Shown here one piece after another: positions 22,140-27,738 of a stretch of 29,146 nt of DNA. The translations under genes were made by a program, and so were the position numbers. The notes below the pieces were generated by a model. The model saw nothing but the letters and a program-made list of their open reading frames with translations. It made no database searches and was not told the DNA's origin. The DNA comes from a virus: positions 1 through 29,146 of IMG/VR virus record IMGVR_UViG_3300030329_003236; one strand, 5' to 3'. The number at the start of each line of letters is the position of its first letter. Position 1 is the first letter of the stretch.

Positions 22140-22481
22140 ATGAGTACAATGTCCTACGCTCAATGTGAGCAAATACATAACCAAGCAATCACCGCAGCAG
22201 AACAAGCTGCACAAGACAAACTCAACGAACTCGGCGAAGAATGGTTTCCTTGCGGGTTCGCATGGGTACGTGTTCTTCCTGCCACACAACCGTTCGGCAG
22301 GTTTCTGAAAAAAGCCGGTATCGTTGACAGTGCGAGCTACGGTGGTGGTTACACCGTGTTTGATGCCTGTGGTAACCGATACACACAATCCATGTATGTT
22401 AAAGAAGCGGGTACAAAAGCCTATGCTAAAGTCCTACGGGACCACGGTATTGAGTGCTACGCTGAATCAAGAATGGACTAA
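22140..22481 (+). CDS. Conserved hypothetical phage protein (113 aa)
   Basis: The ATG follows AAAGGG. A helical first part (YAQCEQIHNQAITAAEQAAQDKL) is followed by EEWFPCGFAWVRVLPATQPFGRFLKK, a FGRFLKKAG motif and a GGGYTVFDACG loop, with DHGIECYAESRMD at the end. I have the impression of relatives in marine phages with the WfPCGFAWV core but no known function. It begins a chain of six to seven short genes that overlap by 1 to 11 bases or lie close together. TAATG overlap with the next gene. Confidence 0.82.
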   Translation: MSTMSYAQCEQIHNQAITAAEQAAQDKLNELGEEWFPCGFAWVRVLPATQPFGRFLKKAGIVDSASYGGGYTVFDACGNRYTQSMYVKEAGTKAYAKVLRDHGIECYAESRMD

Positions 22482-22654
22482 TGATAGTAACGCTTCCCAT
22501 AGACCAAGCCAAAGAGCTAGCTGATGACCTCAACAAAGAGGCCATTGACAATCGCTCTTACATGGTCAAGGTTGTAGGAACCACTAACACTGCCCAAATC
22601 ATTATAAAAAATGCCGAGGGCAGGGAGTTAGGTTATTTAGGAGATAAAGACTAA
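22481..22654 (+). CDS. Small hypothetical protein (57 aa)
   Basis: The start is in TAATG, overlapping the previous stop; the stop is in TAATG with the next start. It codes MIVTLPIDQAKELADDLNKE followed by a central stretch with MVKVVGTTNTAQIII and ends ELGYLGDKD. It looks like a compact helix-strand-strand fold. Not recognised. Its reality rests on the exact coupling at both ends and normal composition. Confidence 0.72.
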   Translation: MIVTLPIDQAKELADDLNKEAIDNRSYMVKVVGTTNTAQIIIKNAEGRELGYLGDKD

Positions 22655-22824
22655 TGCAAGAACCATATAAATGTGTGCTCTGTAAAGAAATTTTTGGTGG
22701 TTTTGGTAACAATCCGTGGCCTTTAGCCGAGGATGGGCGGTGTTGTGATAACTGTAATATGTTAGTTATTGCTTCACGCCTTGAAGCCCATGTACTCAAG
22801 AGGGATAAAGTCGATGACAGATGA
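22654..22824 (+). CDS. Small zinc-finger-like phage protein (56 aa)
   Basis: The protein has CVLC (7-10) and CCDNC (30-34) flanking the stretch GGFGNNPWPLAEDGR. This 'C..C...GNNP.PLa..G.CCd.CN' pattern is one I know from many short phage and prophage proteins, a treble-clef-like zinc site followed by a helix (NMLVIASRLEAH). Function unknown; likely a small nucleic-acid or protein adaptor. The last 11 bases overlap the next gene. Confidence 0.82.
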   Translation: MQEPYKCVLCKEIFGGFGNNPWPLAEDGRCCDNCNMLVIASRLEAHVLKRDKVDDR

Positions 22825-23062
22825 AGACAGGCGTCCCATTGATTATGACCCTGAGTATTATGCCAAAGAGAAGTATTACTTTGACAGTCTCAAGGCTGCG
22901 AGTGATGCACTACAGGCTCAGTATCACCCTTCATTGTTTCAGCAGGTTCTTACTGATGAATCTAAAGAAGGGCCAGACAACTTGTTTATTGAGGTTAGGC
23001 ATCGTCACACCACGCCTAACTCTAGGGCGGGTGAGCTAGTGGGGTATTTAGAAGACATATGA
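22814..23062 (+). CDS. Hypothetical acidic protein (82 aa)
   Basis: The frame is open from 22769, but the ATG at 22814 is preferred because the upstream part overlaps the well-supported zinc protein and AGAGGGATAAAG precedes it. The protein is charged with aromatic residues (DYDPEYYAKEKYYFDSLKAA) and a central helix, and ends AGELVGYLEDI. Not recognised. Its TGA lies in an ATGA with a tiny Arg-rich frame. Confidence 0.75.
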   Translation: MTDEDRRPIDYDPEYYAKEKYYFDSLKAASDALQAQYHPSLFQQVLTDESKEGPDNLFIEVRHRHTTPNSRAGELVGYLEDI

Positions 23063-23133
23063 GAAGTCCAAGACGTAGGCGTCCCTTGCGCTTACTGACT
23101 CCAAAGCACGTCGGGCGGTGCGTGGGACAATAG
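23059..23133 (+). CDS. Arg-rich 24-residue mini-protein (candidate)
   Basis: The ATG in an ATGA overlap with the preceding gene opens a 24-codon frame: MRSPRRRRPLRLLTPK and then HVGRCVGQ. Seven of 24 residues are Arg. It resembles nucleic-acid-binding arginine-rich peptides. The coupling supports translation, but the length does not allow certainty; it could also serve only to carry ribosomes toward the next gene, whose AGGAGG site lies 15 bases after this stop. Confidence 0.4.
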   Translation: MRSPRRRRPLRLLTPKHVGRCVGQ

Positions 23134-23158
23134 CCGCCAACCTAAACAGGAGGAAATG

Positions 23159-23446
23159 ATGGACGTATGTGACCGATGTAGAGAACCAACCCACCCAACC
23201 GACTTAGAAGTAATTAGTCGACCTCATGTACCACTCAGCGGACGTAACATCTGGGTCTGCCCCACTTGTCACCTTCCCGCATTGCAAAGCCTAGTAAACG
23301 ACATCCCAGAGGAAGAACTCGAAGATATCAAAAAGAGTTTTAAACTCTGGCATAATTCTCGCGCCAAAAATTTGGCGGAGCATCTACAATGGATAATTAA
23401 AAGTTACTCCAATAGGCTAATCTCCCGTAGCAATCCTCTGCCATAA
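23159..23446 (+). CDS. Small zinc-ribbon protein (95 aa)
   Basis: Of two adjacent ATGs (23156, 23159) the second has the proper 5-base distance from AGGAGG (23148-23153). The protein has CDRC near the N-terminus and CPTC near residue 40, separated by about 36 residues, a likely zinc site, followed by an all-helical half (QSLVNDIPEEELEDIKKSF, AEHLQWIIKSYSNRL). Function unknown. Third or fourth zinc-type small protein in this genome. Confidence 0.78.
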   Translation: MDVCDRCREPTHPTDLEVISRPHVPLSGRNIWVCPTCHLPALQSLVNDIPEEELEDIKKSFKLWHNSRAKNLAEHLQWIIKSYSNRLISRSNPLP

Positions 23447-23480
23447 GCATTATCATTTGTCTGCAATTCCACCGTGAATA

Positions 23481-23526
23481 AACCCAGAGGGTAGTCTTTA
23501 ATCCCTTTTCTTCTGCTCTCTGGGTT
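23481..23526 (+). promoter_or_regulatory. 9-bp inverted repeat in leader of a small gene
   Basis: AACCCAGAG (23481-23489) and CTCTGGGTT (23518-23526) are perfectly complementary with a 28-base pyrimidine-rich loop. It ends 11 bases before the ATG at 23538 and is not followed by a T run, so it looks more like a leader structure or protein-binding site than a terminator. Confidence 0.4.
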
Positions 23527-23537
23527 CCTCTCCCATT

Positions 23538-23684
23538 ATGAAACTACAAGTCACAATAGAGTTAGCAGCAGAAGACACACTGGCAGACAGCATTGACGAG
23601 GCGTTGCGCGAACTCATACGCGAAGAAGTCCAACAACTGCTAACAGAACTAGATATAATCCAAAACCCCCAAATAGACCCATAA
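23538..23684 (+). CDS. Small acidic helical protein (48 aa)
   Basis: A frame of 49 codons, MKLQVTIELAAEDTLADSID, then a helix EALRELIREEVQQLLTELD and a short tail. The strand-helix arrangement with leucines at helical spacing suggests a small dimer. There is no Shine-Dalgarno sequence (the leader is CCTCTCCC), and a hairpin lies just upstream, so expression may be conditional. It is followed by a terminator, consistent with being the last gene of the plus unit. Confidence 0.62.
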   Translation: MKLQVTIELAAEDTLADSIDEALRELIREEVQQLLTELDIIQNPQIDP

Positions 23685-23693
23685 TTTTAAAAC

Positions 23694-23715
23694 ACCTCTA
23701 CGGGGTCTTATTTTT
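23694..23715 (+). terminator. Terminator of the small-gene plus operon
   Basis: ACCTC-tac-GGGGT (23694-23706, one G-U pair) followed by CTTATTTTT. A larger alternative stem AGACCC (23675-23680) with GGGTCT (23703-23708) shares the same T run. Confidence 0.6.
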
Positions 23716-23814
23716 ACCCCTTGCCATACCCCTACTTACTTTTCTTTTTGCTCTACAGGGGCTTACAGGCAGCTCTATTTTTAAAAAAGTACTCTAAAAC
23801 CGTTATTTAGGCAC

Positions 23815-23840
23815 AAAAAAGCCCTCTTTTTACGGAGGGC
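23815..23840 (-). terminator. Rho-independent terminator for the minus-strand genes
   Basis: On the minus strand GCCCTC/GAGGGC (23821-23826 with 23835-23840), 8-base loop, followed by six T (23820-23815). It lies 10 bases after the stop of the last minus gene. The plus operon terminator faces it 100 bases away. Confidence 0.85.
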
Positions 23841-23849
23841 TTGGGTTTG

Positions 23850-23951
23850 CTAACCTCTTCTTTCGTTTCGCTTGCGCTTATCTATTGCTTTAAGGGTTTT
23901 TGATTTTCTTTTCTTAGTATACTCCGCTCGGTGCGGGTTACGTCTAGCCAT
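23850..23951 (-). CDS. Very basic small protein (33 aa)
   Basis: A strong AAAGGAGAATACT ribosome site precedes the ATG. It codes MARRNPHRAEYTKKRKSKTL and then a KAIDKRKRNERRG tail; about 45 percent of residues are Arg or Lys. It is likely to bind nucleic acid or to be a nucleoid-type accessory peptide. It is the last gene before the minus terminator. No family known to me. Confidence 0.68.
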   Translation of the reverse strand: MARRNPHRAEYTKKRKSKTLKAIDKRKRNERRG

Positions 23952-23963
23952 AGTATTCTCCTT

Positions 23964-24125
23964 TTATTTTTCATCGGATTCAGCATTCATTTGGTTACAC
24001 TCTGCAACCACCACCGGATGCCAAACTATATTTATAGGCGACCCAATAACATAGTTATCACGCGCCCACTGTTGGAACTCCACAACTTCTTGGTCGTTTA
24101 AATCTCTAAACAACAAGCTACTCAT
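23964..24125 (-). CDS. Conserved small phage protein (53 aa)
   Basis: It codes MSSLLFRDLNDQEVVEFQQW, then ARDNYVIGSPINIVWHPVV and a polar end. The 'eF..WARdNY..G.pIn.vWHPvV..EC..MN' pattern is one I know from many marine and enteric phage small proteins, all of unknown function. The start overlaps the preceding minus gene by 8 bases, and the stop precedes the next gene's AAGGAG site. Confidence 0.8.
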   Translation of the reverse strand: MSSLLFRDLNDQEVVEFQQWARDNYVIGSPINIVWHPVVVAECNQMNAESDEK

Positions 24126-24663
24126 AGTAAGGGCGCTCCTCGGGGTAATCTTTTCCGGGACTGGTTTCTACAACACACACAAGTTTTTCATCACCCCATG
24201 CGCCTCCGGCCATAAGGTAATTGTCATCACCTTCACCTGTGGCAGGATTTACACCGTCTGTTGGGCCATAACCCATCTGGTGCTTTTTCAACTTGGCAAC
24301 ATCCCGTTCCCAAGCGTCTCCGTTTTTAATAGCCTGACTAATACGGTCTGCAATGGCTTGCGCGGACAGGCGGGAGTCAACGGTTATGATGTGGTGTCTA
24401 AACTCACCGTAATCATAAAACCAACCGCCCTCCTCAGGTCCACCATAAGCACGACCACAGGCATACATATTCACATAAAACTTTTCTTCAACTGGGATTT
24501 TTAGAGTAAAAATATCACCTTCTACCCATTCGTCCCACCCCTCTCGCCAATCAGATTCATTGTATGCTGTCCACTTTTCTGAGCGATCACGGTTTATTTC
24601 TTCAAGCACTTGTTCCAATGACCAATCGCAAATCTTCCCTGTTTTAATATCTTTTACTTTCAT
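24118..24663 (-). CDS. Conserved hypothetical phage protein (181 aa)
   Basis: The start at 24663 is chosen because it forms ATGA with the stop of the small membrane protein upstream; the frame is open 30 bases further (GTG 24693), which is less likely. The chain begins MKVKDIKTGKICDWSLEQVL, has a Trp-rich acidic part (ESDWREGWDEWVEGD), a strand-rich middle with YGGPEEGGWFYDYGEFRH, and a Gly/Asp-rich end. No domain I can name. Confidence 0.8.
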   Translation of the reverse strand: MKVKDIKTGKICDWSLEQVLEEINRDRSEKWTAYNESDWREGWDEWVEGDIFTLKIPVEEKFYVNMYACGRAYGGPEEGGWFYDYGEFRHHIITVDSRLSAQAIADRISQAIKNGDAWERDVAKLKKHQMGYGPTDGVNPATGEGDDNYLMAGGAWGDEKLVCVVETSPGKDYPEERPYYE

Positions 24664-24758
24664 GGCAAATACCATCCCACCCACACACTCCACAGCAGGT
24701 AAACTCCTATAATCATTACAAAAACAAACGATATTGCTTCTTTAATAAAATGTTTCAT
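24660..24758 (-). CDS. Single-pass membrane mini-protein (32 aa), possible pinholin/holin-like
   Basis: A GAGGG site 4 bases before the ATG, then MKHFIKEAISFVFVMIIGVY followed by LLWSVWVGWYLP. One continuous hydrophobic helix of about 22 residues, with positive charges only at the N-terminus. The stop is in an ATGA overlap with the next gene. A small membrane protein could serve as a holin component for the endolysin, but it lies on the other strand and 6 kb away; a toxin-like or superinfection role is equally possible. Confidence 0.65.
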   Translation of the reverse strand: MKHFIKEAISFVFVMIIGVYLLWSVWVGWYLP

Positions 24759-24789
24759 ACAACCCTCTCTTTGGTTCAGTTAGTTTGTG

Positions 24790-24805
24790 TACTACTATTG
24801 TAGTA
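24790..24805 (-). promoter_or_regulatory. Promoter/operator with perfect TACTAC-N4-GTAGTA repeat
   Basis: TACTAC-tatt-GTAGTA is a perfect inverted repeat 32 bases before the membrane mini-protein gene; on the minus strand it contains TACAAT as -10. This is the best copy of the repeated operator-like site. Confidence 0.5.
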
Positions 24806-24845
24806 TGGCATAGCGAGCGTCGCACACCAAGCACTACTTTTGTGT

Positions 24846-25319
24846 TTAGTGACTAAAGGTTTCACTGTCCAAATACTTTTTTCTTGCGTCTGCACTTACG
24901 TACAACTCTAAAAAGGCAAACACTGGCCCACAAAATTCATTCTCCCACGGGCCATAAATGTTATCAACTGGCTGCGTCCAATCAATATTGTCCAATGTTT
25001 TGCGGTGTTGGACCAATATCATCGCCATAGAGTTAGGGACTACCGTTGTGCCAAACAACTCCTGTACCTCTTCTTTTTTACGTTGGCCCATGACTAACGT
25101 AGGCCACATCAAACGGTAACGGTACTCAATGTCAGGGTGGGATTCTTCACACTCCTCCATTTGCCCATCATTTAACCTGCAAAAAGTTTCCGGTGTGCCG
25201 TTCTCAACACACAACCACTCAGCTAACTTTTCTGCTGCGCCCTGCGGGTCATTGTCCCAATGCACATAAACCGATTCCGGCTTTGCACCCTCAAAAATAT
25301 ACATTCCGCGTGTTGCCAT
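24846..25319 (-). CDS. Conserved hypothetical phage protein (157 aa)
   Basis: It starts MATRGMYIFEGAKPESVYVH and continues WDNDPQGAAEKLAEWL. The 'atRg...f......vY.HwD..P.ga...l' pattern is known to me from phage and bacterial hypothetical proteins, often written as 'MGTRS...HwDGYP'. C-terminal part with YGPWENEFCGPVFAFLELYV. Function unknown. AAAGGAG site overlaps the preceding minus gene's stop, 4-base gap, so they form an operon. Confidence 0.82.
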   Translation of the reverse strand: MATRGMYIFEGAKPESVYVHWDNDPQGAAEKLAEWLCVENGTPETFCRLNDGQMEECEESHPDIEYRYRLMWPTLVMGQRKKEEVQELFGTTVVPNSMAMILVQHRKTLDNIDWTQPVDNIYGPWENEFCGPVFAFLELYVSADARKKYLDSETFSH

Positions 25320-25323
25320 GTTA

Positions 25324-25545
25324 TTACTCCTTTGTAAAATCTTTAATTGCGTTAGTTATTACATTATTAGATTCGGCCAATAACTTAGAAACTGTTTGTG
25401 CATACTCTAAGTCAGGCGTACCCGTACTGAACTCTTTTTGTAACTGGTCAATTAACAGTTGGCTGATTTCACCAACGTAATTTTCTAAGGTCAACGGCAT
25501 TTTTTCTGTACTGCCGTAGTAAGTGTGGGGTGGGAACGTCTGCAT
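25324..25545 (-). CDS. Small hypothetical protein (73 aa)
   Basis: The ATG at 25545 lies 6 bases after GGAG; the frame is open 12 bases further from a TTG within that site, which is therefore less likely. A short N-terminal part with MQTFPPHTYYGSTEKMPLTL precedes two helices (ENYVGEISQLLIDQLQKEF, YAQTVSKLLAESNNVITNAI). Not recognised. It is the first gene of a two-gene minus unit. Confidence 0.75.
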   Translation of the reverse strand: MQTFPPHTYYGSTEKMPLTLENYVGEISQLLIDQLQKEFSTGTPDLEYAQTVSKLLAESNNVITNAIKDFTKE

Positions 25546-25580
25546 ATAAAACTCCAAAGTGTTTAAGATTAATAAACTTT

Positions 25581-25596
25581 TACTACTTTTGTATTA
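25581..25596 (-). promoter_or_regulatory. Operator-like repeat/promoter of the two-gene minus unit
   Basis: TACTAC-tttt-GTATTA, one mismatch from the perfect repeat at 24790-24805, with ATGG following in both. It lies about 40 bases before the start at 25545 on the minus strand. Confidence 0.45.
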
Positions 25597-25630
25597 TGGT
25601 GGGGCGATTTTTGCAGAGCAACTAAAAACT

Positions 25631-25658
25631 AAAAAAGGGGTGACCGTAGCCACCCCTT
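25631..25658 (-). terminator. Rho-independent terminator of the single minus gene 25664-26047
   Basis: AAGGGGTG (25635-25642) pairs with CACCCCTT (25651-25658), 8-base loop; read on the minus strand the stem runs into six T (25636-25631). It starts 6 bases after the stop codon. Confidence 0.88.
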
Positions 25659-25663
25659 GTTGA

Positions 25664-26047
25664 TTAGTCTAGGAAAAAGTAAATCATTAACTGCCCATGT
25701 GCAGAGCAGCCATTGTAGGCCAACGCCCATAGATTTTCTTTGGTGTGCTTGTACATGCTGTGATAGCAACCATCGTGGGAAAAATCAGCAACCTTTACAA
25801 AGTGATCGCCATGCACCCGTGCTACTAACTCTGCACTTGGCTTATGGTGCATATAATCTACCCACCCGCTAATTAACTCTACGTCGTACACACTGTAGTT
25901 GCCCTCAGGCAAAAATGTTTGCAGCAAGAATTCCATGCCCTTGTAATCTGGGTGTGCTGTGTCTTGATACTCTGGCTGCAAAAATTCTTGGATTACCGCA
26001 CTTTTAGCCGCATGAGGCAAAGGCTTATTACCGTATAGAACAGTCAT
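25664..26047 (-). CDS. Hypothetical phage protein (127 aa), single-gene unit
   Basis: A strong AAGGAGAATCTTT site is followed by MTVLYGNKPLPHAAKSAVIQ. The protein is rich in His, Tyr and aromatic residues, with FLQPEYQDTAHPDYKGMEFL, a DYMHHKPSAELVARVHGDHF segment and a C-terminal NGCSAHGQLMIYFFLD. The several His and Cys could bind metal, but no known motif is formed. It has its own -10 (TATAAT) and its own terminator, so it is expressed independently. Confidence 0.82.
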   Translation of the reverse strand: MTVLYGNKPLPHAAKSAVIQEFLQPEYQDTAHPDYKGMEFLLQTFLPEGNYSVYDVELISGWVDYMHHKPSAELVARVHGDHFVKVADFSHDGCYHSMYKHTKENLWALAYNGCSAHGQLMIYFFLD

Positions 26048-26369
26048 AAAGATTCTCCTTGTATTAATAGATTATACAAAAGTGTTACATGGTTAGTATG
26101 TACGGGCGAATATCTATGAACAACCAAAGTTTGCTATATAGGGGAGTTTTCAAAAAGTTAAGAATTAATTTTTCAATAATACATAATATACAATATCTCA
26201 CTATATTAATATCTTTCATAATTATCAATAGGTTACTCACAATGGATTCAGTAAATGTATATTTAGTTGATCAATAATTGAACAAGAGTCCGGGGATCGC
26301 GAGTGGAATACTCAGCAAAAAGTTTTATGTAACTTTTCACAAACCTGTCTATATAGTAAAGTTGGGTTC
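26048..26369. promoter_or_regulatory. Divergent 322-base control region before the terminase operon
   Basis: It holds TATAAT on the minus strand (26076-26071) for the gene to the left and a TATAGT (26352-26357) 12 bases before the small terminase ATG on the right. It also contains ATAATATACAATAT (26183-26196), CCGGGGATCGCGAGT (26290-26304) and CTATATAGTAAAGTT (26349-26363), all shared with the helicase/operon divergent region near 6510-6620. AAGTGTTAC at 26080-26088 is also found near 27683 and 28440. An open frame 26089-26277 has AT-driven, non-protein-like composition and is not called. Confidence 0.45.
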
Positions 26370-26906
26370 ATGCCGTTAGCCAAACAAACACATAAGAACA
26401 GCCTTGAAGTCGTAGCTAACCCACGTACTGAAAAGAAAATCACACCAAAGCAAGAAGAGTTCGTACGCATATATTGTTGTGAGGACGTAAGCCAAACCGA
26501 AGCGGCTGTTCGTGCAGGTTACTCAAAAAAGTCTGCCCATGCCATAGCATCACAACTACTAAATGGGTCACATTATCCCCACGTAGTCACCCGCATACAC
26601 GAGGTTAAAAAAGAACTAGCCCAGAAATATGAGGTTACGTTTGAGGGCCACGTTAAAAAACTCGCTGAAATCAGGGACTTAGCGTTAGAGGACGGGTCGT
26701 ACGCTGCTGCGGTAGCTGCTGAAAAGAACCGTGGTCAGGCTGCGGGTTTGTATATTGACCGTAAAGAAATCCTGCATGGGAAAATAGACACCATGAGCAA
26801 AGAAGAAGTCTTAAATGAAATCAAGAAGTTGCAAGAGGAATACCCTGCTTTAGCTGCGGTTAGTCAAGGCAACGTACTCATTGAAGGCGAAGTTGAAGAA
26901 GCCTGA
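26370..26906 (+). CDS. terS: Terminase small subunit (TerS)
   Basis: The protein recognises phage DNA for packaging. It has the Terminase_2-type N-terminal core, TPKQEEFVRIYCCEDVSQTE followed by AAVRAGYSKKSAHAIASQLL, in which the helix-turn-helix (SQTEAAVRAGYS) contacts DNA. A long helical oligomerisation part follows and the end is acidic. Length 178 residues is normal. The start lies 12 bases after a -10 box with no ribosome site, so the transcript may be almost leaderless. The nuclease gene starts within its last codons. The large subunit lies 1.7 kb downstream rather than directly next to it, which is unusual. Confidence 0.92.
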   Translation: MPLAKQTHKNSLEVVANPRTEKKITPKQEEFVRIYCCEDVSQTEAAVRAGYSKKSAHAIASQLLNGSHYPHVVTRIHEVKKELAQKYEVTFEGHVKKLAEIRDLALEDGSYAAAVAAEKNRGQAAGLYIDRKEILHGKIDTMSKEEVLNEIKKLQEEYPALAAVSQGNVLIEGEVEEA

Positions 26907-27315
26907 AAGCAAACTGTGGCAAAATTTACGTGACGGCACAAAGCACTCTGGTGTGTTTTGGACAAGGTTAGAGTCATGGGCTACTCCTGGAATACCAGAT
27001 TGTCATGGCATCATTGAAGGATTCCCCTTTTGGTTAGAACTCAAGCTTCACAGCTTAAAGTCGCTTAACTACGTAAACCTCAGCCCACATCAAATAGCGT
27101 GGCAGATAAGATATAGTGGGAAATTAGGGTGTGTGTTAAACCTTGTTGGTCATCCTTCCTCTAACAATATCTATATATTTAAAGGAGAAAGGGCAATGGA
27201 CATTGGACCAACAAGAGATAGGAAAGAAGAAATGACCCCTGACTGGGAGTCAAGTAAGCCTTACGACTGGGAGGGAATGCTTGACTTTGTTCTATCGCAG
27301 AGGAGGGAAGGTTAG
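26881..27315 (+). CDS. VRR-NUC-like PD-(D/E)xK nuclease (Holliday-junction-resolvase-like)
   Basis: The protein has the compact nuclease layout: Glu31 in TRLES, Asp40 in TPGIPDCHG, and Glu53-x-Lys55 in FWLELK, with SPHQIAWQIRYS after the core. This E...PGxxD...ExK order is that of phage VRR-NUC domains, which cut branched or gapped DNA. Next to terminase it may resolve junctions before packaging. About 90 residues form the domain; the remaining end (TPDWESSKPYDWEGM) is specific. Start codon TTG at 26881, inside the terminase gene; a second TTG at 26893 is also possible. Confidence 0.87.
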   Translation: MKAKLKKPESKLWQNLRDGTKHSGVFWTRLESWATPGIPDCHGIIEGFPFWLELKLHSLKSLNYVNLSPHQIAWQIRYSGKLGCVLNLVGHPSSNNIYIFKGERAMDIGPTRDRKEEMTPDWESSKPYDWEGMLDFVLSQRREG

Positions 27316-27366
27316 TCGGCTCTTGTCCCTTCCCATCTGGTCTACTCGTATCTGTTCATGTTCAAT

Positions 27367-27382
27367 CGTTTCACGTGAAACA
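27367..27382. promoter_or_regulatory. parS: parS-like ParB-binding site
   Basis: CGTTTCACGTGAAACA contains the perfect 14-bp palindrome GTTTCACGTGAAAC (27368-27381) and differs from the bacterial chromosomal parS consensus TGTTTCACGTGAAACA only at the first base. ParB dimers load and spread from this sequence. No ParA or ParB gene is present in the window, so host ParB or a phage ParB elsewhere would be the reader. Confidence 0.75.
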
Positions 27383-27415
27383 TCCCTACCCGAGAGGAAT
27401 CCCTACCTGAGAGGA
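27382..27415 (+). repeat. Tandem pair of 17-bp repeats next to parS
   Basis: ATCCCTACCCGAGAGGA (27382-27398) is followed immediately by ATCCCTACCTGAGAGGA (27399-27415), one mismatch. It directly abuts the parS-like site. Confidence 0.85.
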
Positions 27416-27482
27416 GACGATTAGACTAGAGACGAATGTCTATTGGTATTTGTATACGTATATATAATCATTGCTCTTTATG

Positions 27483-27516
27483 GATCGAGAGAGATCATCG
27501 CCGATCGCGGACGATC
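27483..27516. repeat. Four GATC sites at exact 10-bp spacing
   Basis: GATC starts at 27483, 27493, 27503 and 27513; the last two are within CGATCG. All four lie on about the same face of the helix. Possible terminase-recognition, methylation-sensitive or protein-array site. Confidence 0.8.
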
Positions 27517-27572
27517 GCACCAGAAAATATCTAATGCTAACTCTTTTGCGCTCGCTGCCGTAAAGTTTAACC

Positions 27573-27626
27573 ATGCTTATGGTAATTGCTTTTTATATTT
27601 TACTGGTTCTGATACTGTATAAATAA
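27573..27626 (+). CDS. 17-residue hydrophobic micropeptide, copy 2 (candidate)
   Basis: The frame codes MLMVIAFYILLVLILYK and stops at TAA. It matches the micropeptide at 19533-19586 in length, in the core FY-x-LLVL and in the final basic residue: 9 identical positions (1, 2, 7, 8, 10-13, 15) and conservative changes elsewhere. No clear ribosome site is present. It lies in an otherwise non-coding segment. The codons differ enough between copies that protein-level conservation, rather than recent DNA duplication, is suggested. Confidence 0.45.
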   Translation: MLMVIAFYILLVLILYK

Positions 27627-27629
27627 CCA

Positions 27630-27691
27630 GTGTTATTTGTTACACTTTAACACAATTTAACACTTAAAATGCTTGTGTTAATAAGTGTTAC
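27630..27691. promoter_or_regulatory. Symmetric TAACAC/GTGTTA operator array
   Basis: Within 61 bases are GTGTTA (27630), TTACAC (27640), TAACAC (27648), TAACAC (27658), GTGTTA (27675) and GTGTTA (27685). The last four form TAACAC-N4-TAACAC-N11-GTGTTA-N4-GTGTTA, a two-fold symmetric set with 10-bp spacing in each half. It lies 48 bases before the gene at 27739 and looks like a multi-dimer operator. Confidence 0.55.
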
Positions 27692-27738
27692 GCGCTAATA
27701 TTACCTTGCTTTGTTAATAAACACATAGGTAAAACATT

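Larger units (their letters stand above)
27316..27738. other. 423-base non-coding segment with parS, tandem repeats and phased GATC sites
   Basis: After the nuclease gene the coding pattern stops. The segment carries, in order, a parS-like palindrome, a 17-bp tandem repeat, a TATAAT (27463-27468), four GATC at 10-bp spacing, a 17-codon hydrophobic frame and a TAACAC/GTGTTA array. This density of sites suggests a control, segregation or packaging-initiation region. Confidence 0.6.

Noticed and set aside
23872-24054. 60-codon plus-strand frame after the terminators
   Set aside because: Antisense to two small minus genes that have good ribosome sites or known family pattern.
24280-24504. Plus-strand frame within the minus gene 24118-24663
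   Set aside because: Shadow frame without start signals; the minus gene is coupled to its neighbours.
26089-26277. 62-codon frame in the divergent region before terS
   Set aside because: Composition follows the AT-rich DNA, no ribosome site, and it covers the control elements shared with 6509-6620.
27570-27583. ACCAT-gctt-ATGGT hairpin as a terminator
   Set aside because: Only 5 bp and the T run is not adjacent; it also overlaps the micropeptide frame.
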